From the NCBI GenBank assembly GCA_946811185.2, contig OX328103.1:28254172-28318171 (forward strand): DNA of 64,000 nt. Direction: 5' to 3'. Below are positions 1 through 10,100 of the stretch, piece after piece; within the stretch, counting starts at the first letter, position 1, and each line of letters begins with the position of its first letter. Under the pieces are notes generated by a model. It was not told the origin of the DNA and searched no databases. It saw only the letters and a program-made list of their open reading frames with translations. The position numbers and the translations under genes are program-made. Source of the DNA: Hippopus hippopus (lineage: Eukaryota; Mollusca; Bivalvia; Cardiida; Cardiidae).

Positions 1-87
1 AGTCCTTCTGTATCAACTGACATTTGCATAGAATAACAGTTTTAAAATGCACCAATAAAATGTTATTAAATGCTTTTCAAATATATA

Positions 88-205
88 TATGAGCCATGCT
101 ATGTGAAAAAGGGGGCTTTGAACCTGCAAAAAGAATTGACTCATGTCAGCCTGCAATTAGCACAGGCTGACACGAGTCAAAACGTTTTACTTTTCGGGAC
201 AAGTG
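88..205 (+). repeat. Family C MITE, left end and hairpin only
   Basis: Begins with the family C terminus (ATGAGCCATGCT) and runs through the hairpin (CATGTCAGCCTGC with its complement GCAGGCTGACA), then diverges from other copies. The right half and right terminus are missing. It lies upstream of the first visible transporter exon, probably in an intron. Confidence 0.6.
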
Positions 206-837
206 GAGGGGGGAACAAACGCAGAAAATGGTTTTAAATTGGTTCCATGTTTCTTTAACACCTAGAAAAAGCCATTCCTGATAAAAGCTGTATTTCCTAT
301 GTGTCTCATACCTTTTTTCTTTCCCTCTCTATATCCCTGTCATTGTTAAACCAACAAATATCATGATCTTTTTTTTTTAAATGCACGCCCATGCGTTTGC
401 CTGTATCCACACTAGAAGAAACACTCGAACTTTTTATGTGCGCCCGGTATAAGTGATGCACCAATCTTTGTTTTCAAGTAAATTTCAATGATTTTTTATT
501 CAGAAAACGGATTGGTAACACATTCTTCTTACTCTCAATATCGAAAAGAAATGCCGCTATATATTCCGGAAGATATGTCTGTTCCAAAGAATATACCTCC
601 AATCAACCGATGATACTAGTACTTGAACTTTTGTATACTAAAAGGTCGATATTGTGTCACTTGTATGGGCCTATACACAGAGGATTCAAAACAGCTATAC
701 AGAACTAGTATTATGAACTTCAAAATTATTGTATATTGTAAATGTATATTTAGGAATGCTATGTAACTTTTGGTTTAATTTATTAAGTGACACACTGTCG
801 CCAGCGATAGATCTAGATCCATATATGTTCGTTTCAG

Positions 838-1141
838 GAGTTGGCTATGGCACCGTCATTGCGACGTTTATCTTCTCTATCTACTACGCCGTCATCATAG
901 GGTGGATGTTGTATTATTTCGTTCACTCTTTCTTCCCTAATCTCCCATGGGCGTCCTGCGACAACCATTGGAATGTTCCGGAGACGTGTATGCTGGCCAA
1001 GGAAGATATTATAGCGCGAACGGAAACATTCTACAATGTTACGTCAAATATGACGTCACACATGGGTACCACAATGGCGGCTACAAACGTTACGTTGGCA
1101 GCGGGGCCTGAGCTGATGACTTCAGCTGAACAGTTTTGGAA
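838..1141 (+). CDS. SLC6 exon: TM3 and extracellular loop 2
   Basis: Acceptor TGTTCGTTTCAG ends at 837. The first codon is split (G|GA), starting at GVGYG, a usual SLC6 exon boundary. It encodes TM3 and the long loop 2 with LPWASC, a second cysteine nine residues on, and three NxT sequons. The donor AA|GTAAG splits a lysine codon. An alternative acceptor at 804 would add eleven residues and fits the family less well. Confidence 0.82.
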
Positions 1142-4100
1142 GTAAGATTTTGACTTTAACTTGTTTCACGATTTCGAACTTTTGAGTTTTCATTCTCCTA
1201 AATTCCTAATTTGAAAATGCCCTTTGAATGTCCAGTGTCTATTTTATAATGTAGCCTGTATCTCCAAGGTAAAGATTCTCTGGAAAATAATTCCCAAAAA
1301 AGCATATTCTAAAAATTTTAATTCAGAGGCAATTATAAACCCATATTTTCTCTCCTTTCTGAGAAACCGGTTTGGACTTTACTGCTAAATATATCTTTTT
1401 CTTACTAATCAAAAGTATGTGCATCAAAACCACTCAACAGTGACGTCATAGAGCCAGGAGACAGCGACACACAAGGTCTATATATATATGTTTTCTTTTT
1501 TTTTTCCAAGCAAATATGGATACTGTGGAAATCAAGGGAAGAAGATTAAAGTACGTAAACATCATTTTTACTACGTACAAACATGCCGAGGGATGGAAAT
1601 CTGTTGTTTGAATGGCTTACGTTCTCTTTTCTTGATAAAGACTGTTGACCAAAATAGGCTTGAGTGTCCGTATTCCGTGATGATAAGGAAACAACAAACT
1701 GAAATTAAGAATTTACAAAAGAACATGAGCTAGAAATTACTTGCCTTCATAAAAACATCATTTCTGATCACTTTCATGAGAAAAAATTAACTTAGATAAC
1801 AATTTCCATGTTTAATGTGCAAAAATAAAAAACATGCCGTGGGCCTTCTTGAGCAAACATGGCGTGACCTAATTCCGGTAGCTCGGTGTCTTACAGTACA
1901 AAGTTGTAGATCTTTGCATTTTTTAAGAAAGAACACAATTAAGATATAAGAAAAATGAAGTCAATTTCTTTTAAATAGATAATTAATTGATTTTTAGGTG
2001 CATTTGTCTGGTATACGTGGGGTGATCAAAAAGATCGCGGACTACCTCGTTATTTTGAAAACTACTACACATAGAATTACAAAATTTTGCATAGATGAGC
2101 ATCAATTATCTGGTAACTGACTCAAGCTTTCAAATGTCGTCATATTCAAGTAGGTAAAGTATGACGTCATTTTAATGACGTCATATACTGCATTAGTGGT
2201 CTAAAATATCGGACGACGTTTTATTTGAGCGAGAGTAATCATAAATTTTTACGTCAAACTCGAAAAGTATTTATCGGAAATCAAAAGCGATATAGAACCA
2301 GTTAAAGGGGACTCTGCACTCAAGAAATCTGATATTTGTACATGGATCGGACTGGTTTAGACAAGGGTGCGATACTGTTAAAGATGACCCTAAATCTGGC
2401 CGTCCATCAACATCAGTCACAGACAAAATCATAACGGCTGTAGTGCAGCATGTAAAACAAGATCGCCGAGGTACTGTCAGGAAAATGGCTTATACATTTG
2501 ACCTTTCATATAGAAGTGCCCAGGAGATTTTGACAGGGAATCTTGGAATGTCGCGTAATTGCACAATGTGGGTACCTCGGCAACTGACGCCCGAGAAAAT
2601 CGGGGTTAGGATCGAAATCTTTAAAGAAATTTCTGAATGCATTAGGGTAGAGGGGTCAAACTTTACTGATCGTATTGTAACCTGCTATGAAAGATAGGCA
2701 CACTATAACGAGACTGAATCTAAACAACAAAGTAGTGTTTTGAAACATTCAACATCGCCTTCCGCTGGTAAAGCTAACCTTTCTAAGTCACTTGGCAAAG
2801 TTATCTACATCAAGTATTTCTGTTTTCCTGTTTTTCTTCTAAATCATGTTGTATCTATACATACTACAGTCAATACTGAGTTTTATGCCCACATTATTCA
2901 AATAAATTTCACATACACCGTACGAAAAACTTAGCCAGAAGTCCTGCAGAGTGACGTCATTTTACACCAAAATAACGCCCTAGCTCACAGAGCCACACTT
3001 GTACTGGAAACTTTGCAAAAACTAAACATGGAAACACTTGCCAACGCTCCGTATAATTTAGTCCTGACTCCATGTTTCCTCTGACTAGTTCCTGTTTTGA
3101 AAGATTCTCTATGTGGCATGCACTACGAGAGCAGAGAGGAGCTAACCCTCGCTATGATCGGGTCCTTGATGGTAACGTCACGTGACGCGCTCCCACACGT
3201 GCTTCGCTCATGGAAATCAAGAATGAATAAGTGCATAGAACTCAGAGGAGGTTACTTTAAAAAATAGTGAACACTCCAAGTTGCTTTTTATAACAATATT
3301 CCGATACCGGCACTGGTCCACGTTCTTTCTGATCACCCCTCGTATGACTGAAATTCAAGGGCAATAAAACGTTCGAATTATAGGTAAGGGTTACGAGCCG
3401 AATTACCGTGTGACGTCATCAAACCATGTGCTTTACGAGATGTAAACAAAAATCACCAGTTCAAGGACACTCACGGAATAAGGGCACTCGACGATATAGA
3501 AAAATGAGGTTTTAAAATTATTTGTCTTTCCTTATGTACTTTTTTTTTCGCGTTCTCTTTCAGATATGAAGTTATGAAGCTATCCTCTGGACTGGAAGAG
3601 CTCGGTTTTGTCAATTGGCCTCTGGTTGGTTGTCTAGCTGTCATAGAGATTATCTGTTTCCTGTGCATCTTTAAAGGTGTAAAGATTACAGGCAAGGTAG
3701 GGTCAAAGTTTGTTACAGAACGATGTAATTTGTGAGAAAATATAAAGTGGTATGGTTTGGACAAGGGAATTGTTTTTAAAAAGGTATTGATTTCAATTCT
3801 TTATTTTTAAATCGGAAAAATAACGAAAAGAATATTCTTAAGACGTTACATGTATGGAACATCAAATCGGGTAACCAATACGTCCTAAGACCTTTTTATA
3901 TCTATCCATGCTTTCCTGGAGTTTTTTTTTTTTACCAGTACTGCACACAATGTTCTTCCCAGGCCACTGGCTGCTTTCCTACATGACCATCGTCGAAATA
4001 ATAAGTCAGCAGTGGAAAAGGTATAAATCTTGTGGCAGTGACTATCATAAATCATCGAAAGGAAATTGACTGAGCTTAGAATTTGAAAATTTGAACCGGT

Positions 4101-7100
4101 GCACCCTTGGTCTCAAATTTTGCAAGCTACCGACTGTACTACCTGGGCTCGGCAAGGTTCATTTGAAGAACCCCTTGTCTATTTAATGTTTAAATAACTA
4201 CAAAATTGTGAAACTCGTCCAAACTGTAAGCATTTGTGATTAGTAAATGTAATAAAAACGCTGAAATTTGTACTTTGAAGAAGAAACAAAAACAAAAAAC
4301 AAAAAAAGAAAAAAAGTGGGAAAGAACCATATGCTGATTACCAGCAATTTCTCCTTTTCCAACATTGTTTTCAAATGCTTTCTCCTTCAGGGTCGTTAAA
4401 ATACGGGATTTTCGGTAAAAGGGTTTAAAAATACTTTTTACTACTTCAGATGTCATTGGACATATATAACCTTACAAAGAAAAAAAATCAAATACACAAA
4501 AATAATCTATCTTTCAATTTCTTCATACCATTGCTCCCTAATCCCATTTCGTTGCAAATCCGCTTTTCAGAGATTTCAGTGCTTTGATTTTAAGTAAACC
4601 GACACAACTCTGTCGACAATCGGTCAGACTAGCGGATCTAGACGGATGGAACAATTCATCCCCCAGGAGATATCATCATCTTCATAATCAGCATCATTAT
4701 TTCTATAATTAATATTTTTATTGTTATTAGTCTTTTATGAAAAGTTACATGAAATCTCTCCTATCTTTCAAACCAGGTGGTATACTTCACCGTGTTGGGA
4801 CCATTTGTGTTACTCTTGGTGTTTTTAGTTCGTGGGTTGCTACTGCCGGGCTCCGATATCGGTATCAAGTATTACCTCACACCCGACCCAAAGAAACTTC
4901 TAGAACCATCAGTAAGTCGTTAAGGTCTACAGCCCCTAACTCTCATATTAAAAGACGGAAGCTGTTGAGATTGGCCGAATAGCCTTTACGAAAACGTCGA
5001 TGTTACACGATATTTACCGATGAGTTAGTGAGTCTACGGCCCCTAACTCTCATATTAAAAGACGGAAGCTGCCGAGATTGGCCGAATAGCCTTTACGAAA
5101 ACGTCGATATTTACCGATGAGTTTGGATCGTAATCCTTAAATAATTCTGAATTCTTTAGCAGACGAAGAATTTGTAGACTCGTCCAAATCGAAAGCATTT
5201 GCAGACGAAAGCTTTAATGTGGCTCTAACAATTGAATTTTTCTATGGAAGAGTAGAAAATATTGAGGGAAAAGGATGAAATGCTGGATATCAGCATTTCA
5301 TCCTTTTCCCACAATGTTTTTTGCTTTATACTTCCCTCATTGGCCCAGGTTAAGAAGCTAATGATTTCGTAATAACTCCTTTCCCGATCTCCTCATCAAG
5401 GTTTATACTAATCTGTAGCAACAAATTGTTGATATGTTCCGTGACTATTAATGTTTTACTTTTGACAAAGTAACATCAGAATATGAGCCATGCTGTGCGG
5501 ATGGGGGTTTGATGCATCTGTAATAAATGTTAACATGCGACAGCCTTCGCGGTCCGCGCAGGCTGGCATGGGTCGAACTTTTTTGCTATCGGTTAAGTTC
5601 TGCATGTCAAAGGACCAGTCGAAGTCATGATTTAGTCGGTTGTTTGACATTTTATGGACCCATGATTATATGATGCCTTGCTTAAAAAAATTAGTGCATG
5701 TTTTGTTGTTGCCTCGTATCACATAAATGTAAATGTTTTGAGAGAATCAATAACATGTGACTTGTAAACTTACGTCTCGGAGATGCATTAAACCCCCTAG
5801 TGTCAGAGCATGGGTCGAATGGATTTGATCTACTCAACCCGAAGTAAAGCAACTTAGTTATTTCAAGAGCAAAACTTCTTTTTTTTTTCCAAAAGATATT
5901 GAAGTAGACGAGAAAAAAAATCACAGTCTTTTCAGTCTAATTTTGGTTAACCTTTACTGAAAAAAATCTTGTATTTACGGCTTTGAAGACGATTTATTTA
6001 AAAACATTTTGGGAAAATGAAAAAAATATTGGTCATTAACAACTACTCCTTTGTTAGAGAATAGAATATTTTGTATGATTTTCCATGAAATGCTTATCAT
6101 ATAAACCATATTCTATTGGTCGTCTGTAAGTACTTTCAGTTTGTTGCGGGAAATTTTTTTTCGCCAAGGGCATGACTTGAACAAACTTCGTAGAGGTCCA
6201 CGTGGTGATACTACATGACAAATATTTAAACTCTAGGCCAGCTGGAATACGATCTGGTTTTTATCGATCTGACAATGAAACTACGGTATTTTACATGTTA
6301 AAAAACAAAAAATCAGTCCAAAAAGAAAAACAAAGTTGGTATGGGCTCGACCTGGTAATGAAAGTACCGTATTTTTACATGTATGTTAAAAAAATAACAC
6401 TGAACCAGTCCATATAGTAAACAATATGGCTACCTCCACAGGCACTTTTCAAAAGCAAATAAAAATATAGTGCCGCCGCTCATGCGGAGCCACAATTAAG
6501 TCGTGTGGAAAAAAAAAGAGTCAAATAAATTGCATGAGTTAATGGGTTTGCGCATGAATACATTCTTATTGCGTGAGATAAATAATTAAGCCATACTCTG
6601 TGAAAAAGTGATAAATGTATCTTTAAAAAGCATCAACCCACGTCAGCCTGCGCAATCCGCCCAGGCTGACCTGACGGTTCAAACTTTATGGTACATGTAT
6701 ATGTAAATTTTTGTATGTCAAACGAACATTCTACCTCATGAGTCAGCCGGTGTTATAAACCAGAATAAATCCGAATTATGCTATAATTTGGCTGGTATAG
6801 TGCATGACGAAGATGTTTAAACTCCCCTTTGTGCTGGAGCGCCACTCAATTATGCAGATTTACGAAAAATCATGCTCTGTGTAATGGGGGCTTAATGCAT
6901 CTGCAAAAAGTATCGACCCATGTCAGCCTGCGCAGTCCGCGCAGGCTGACATGGGTCGAAACTTTTTGCTATTTGTCAATTATCTGCATGTCCTAGGACC
7001 ATTCTTCCTGAAAATTCAGTCAATCGTTAAACTGAAACGGATTTTATTGATCCATGATTAGGTCATGACTTGCGTGGTATTATACATCACGGAGATGCAT

Positions 7101-10100
7101 TAACCCTTTACCACACAATGACGACTTTTGACACCCCTGATAGAGAAGGCTTTTGAAAACATTGTGGGAAAAGGAGAAAATGCTGGTAACCAGCATTTTC
7201 TCCTTTTCCCACAAAGTTTTCTACCCTATCAAAGAAAAGTTGCGTCATTTGAGCCACTATGAAATTGTCGTCTGCAAATGCTTTCAATTTGGATAGGTCT
7301 AAAATTGGTCGTGTGGTAAAGGGTTAAGCCTCTTTTTGCCTGAATTTAACTCGATTTTATTTTAATTTTTTATCTTTCAGATATGGGCTCAAGCATGCAT
7401 GCAAGTGTTTCGGTCTATCGGCCCTGGATCTGGAGTAATGATTACATTTTCAAGTTTTAACAAGTTTTCCAACAACTGCATGAGGTAATTAGAGAGTCTA
7501 CAAACATTTTGGTTGTTTTGTGTCGATTTTTCACATTACTTCGGTTACGTGACGGGGACAATTTTCATATAAATATTTCCTAAACTTTTTTTTAAGCCAG
7601 CTTCTCTCCAGTGGTTATCATGTGAAACTGAGTGGTGTAGGCGTAGAACTTGTAACCTGTAGATCCAGGGTTCGATCCTAATTTATAGGTTTTCTGGATC
7701 AGTGCCCTTGGAAAAGATACTCTAAAACCTTGCCTAGTACACGTACTTGCAGTATACCAAGAACACACATGAATACTAGTAATCAGCTTTCGCCGTTACG
7801 TGACTGAAATAGTACTAGTATTAAGATTTGTGTTAAAACACCATTCAGTAATTCAACTCAATAAACTCAGATATTTTGCTATCTGCTGCATTTATCTTTT
7901 GGATTATCCATATGTTATAAAGATGCTTTTAAAACCGCCTGCCTAAAATTTATTACAAAAGTTTGTGCATTCATCCAAATGAATTTATGGGCCGCGCTCT
8001 GATTAAGGGGGTTCAATGCATCTCCGTGATGCATTATAGCAAGCGAGTCAAGATACAACTATGGATCCATAAAATCCATTTTGTCGAAAAACTGACTGAA
8101 TCATAAGGTAGACTGGTCCTTTGACATCTTTGACATGCAGAAAATCGACCCATAACAAAAGATTTCAACTCGAGTCAGCCTGCGCGCGGACTGTGCAGGC
8201 TGACATGAGTCGATACTTTTTACGGATGCATTAAGTCCCCTTGTTCCAGAGAATGGCACATTTACAATATAGTTGTACTATTCAAAGTTTTTTACTGAAT
8301 CCTCCGAAGTTTAAAAGACCTTGAGAAAAAAAAACTTTCGAAACACTGTGGAAAAAATAAAACTTCTGATAATCAACAAACAAATAAACAATAATTATTA
8401 ACAAAAATTCTCATTTTCCACGTTTTTTTTTCTATCCTTTTAAAGGACTCATGAAATCATATAAACAATGATAAAAGTGTCGTCTGCAAAATGAATGCTT
8501 TAATTATTTACCAAACGACACATTTTTGAACTAGACCAGACTGAAAACATTTGCAGACAACAAACGAAATGTAGTTCAATTGCCCAAATGATCATTTCTG
8601 TCTATGACAAGGTTGAAAAAACATTGTGTCGGAAAAGAACAAATTGCTAGTGATCATCGGCACTTTCTTCTTTTCCCGCAGTGTGTTCAAATGACCTATT
8701 TTCTCAGGGTCGTTAAAACTCGGGGGTGTGTGGAAAAGGGTTAACTCTTTACAACACGACAGAAGTGTAGGCTTGTCCAAATTGAAAGCATTTCGCAGAT
8801 GACTTTTTTAATATGGCTCAAAAGATTGAATTTTCCTTTTATAGGATAGAAAACATAGTGGAAAAATGAGAAAATGCTGGTTACCAGCATTTTCTCCTTT
8901 TCCCACAATGTTTTCAAAAAGGCTTCTTCCTCGGGGTCGTTAAAACTCGTGATAAGGTAGTAAAGGATTAACTATCCCAGCGCCAAATATTATGTATTAG
9001 ACCTCCTTCGGGGGGCTGAAGTACAATCGACTTGACAATCAAAAACAGTTTTTTCCCTTAAAGATGCCCGTCTACAGCCGGTGAGCAAAAACGCTATTAA
9101 ATTTCAAACAATTTAGAATGGTAGAGAAATCAGTGCTTTGTGTAAACATGGATAGATTACTGACATATATGGTGTAATTGAAAAAAAGAAACACGGAGAT
9201 TTGTATTAGAAACCGAACATTGGTCAGAAGAAAACTGGCTGACGATCGAAGCTGTAAACAATGGCGGTGCGTCACGGAAATTTATCGTTGGTTTCCGCCT
9301 AGAGTCGGATACGGTGTAATTTGCATATAGGCCGCGACCTCCGAGGCTGCAATAGAGAAGCCTCCATTTTCCTTTGTTTACCTCATAATACGAAGGGCGA
9401 AGGTCAAATATAGTCACGTGACAGAATGCATGATCATCATACGAATCTACCCGAGTGTATAACGGATATATCGGAAATCTTCGATTCAAAAACCGGAAAC
9501 GACGAGCCTGTTTTACATGGAAGGCCGCAACTCAGCGAAATGCATTTTCTATCGACCGTCATCTAAGCAACCTTGCAACCGTCAGGCGCAATATTTGGCA
9601 TGAAGATATAAGAATGACTATAGTTTGATAAAATAAAGACAAAATGAGTTAAAACTGGCTGAAAATGAGTATAAGGGCCTCTTTAAAGGCTCGACTAAAC
9701 AAGTGGACGATAATGATCCAAAAGCACACTGTACGTTTCGTCTGATCTTGATCTTTGCTGTCTGCAAATCTTTTTTTTTTTTTTGCTGTATGACCTTAAA
9801 AGGGGTCAACTCTGTACCACACGACAAAAACGTAGATTTTTCCAAACTAGAAGCATTCGTAGATGATGATGATGATATTGTCTCAAAAGATGGAATTTGT
9901 GTTTGAAAGGATAGAAAACATTGTGGGAAAAGGAGAAAATGCTGGTTACCAGCATTTTCTCCTTTTCCCACAATGTTTTCAAGTGGCCTCTTTCTCAGGG
10001 TCGTTAAATCTCGTCATTGTGTGGTAAAGGGTTAAAGAAACGGACATATTAAAATTCGTTGTCGTTTGGTACAGAGTTAAAAAATTTACTTTCCAGGGAC

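Noticed and set aside
4737..4982. 81-codon + strand open frame
   Set aside because: Shadow of the real transporter exon 4777-4911, which reads in another frame with matching splice phases.
9001..9200. Retroviral or LTR element
   Set aside because: No long direct repeats, primer-binding site or polyprotein motifs anywhere in the window that I could find.
9157..9489. 110-codon open frame on the - strand
   Set aside because: Inside a transporter intron, no domain, no splice or start context that convinces; an overlapping frame is also open.
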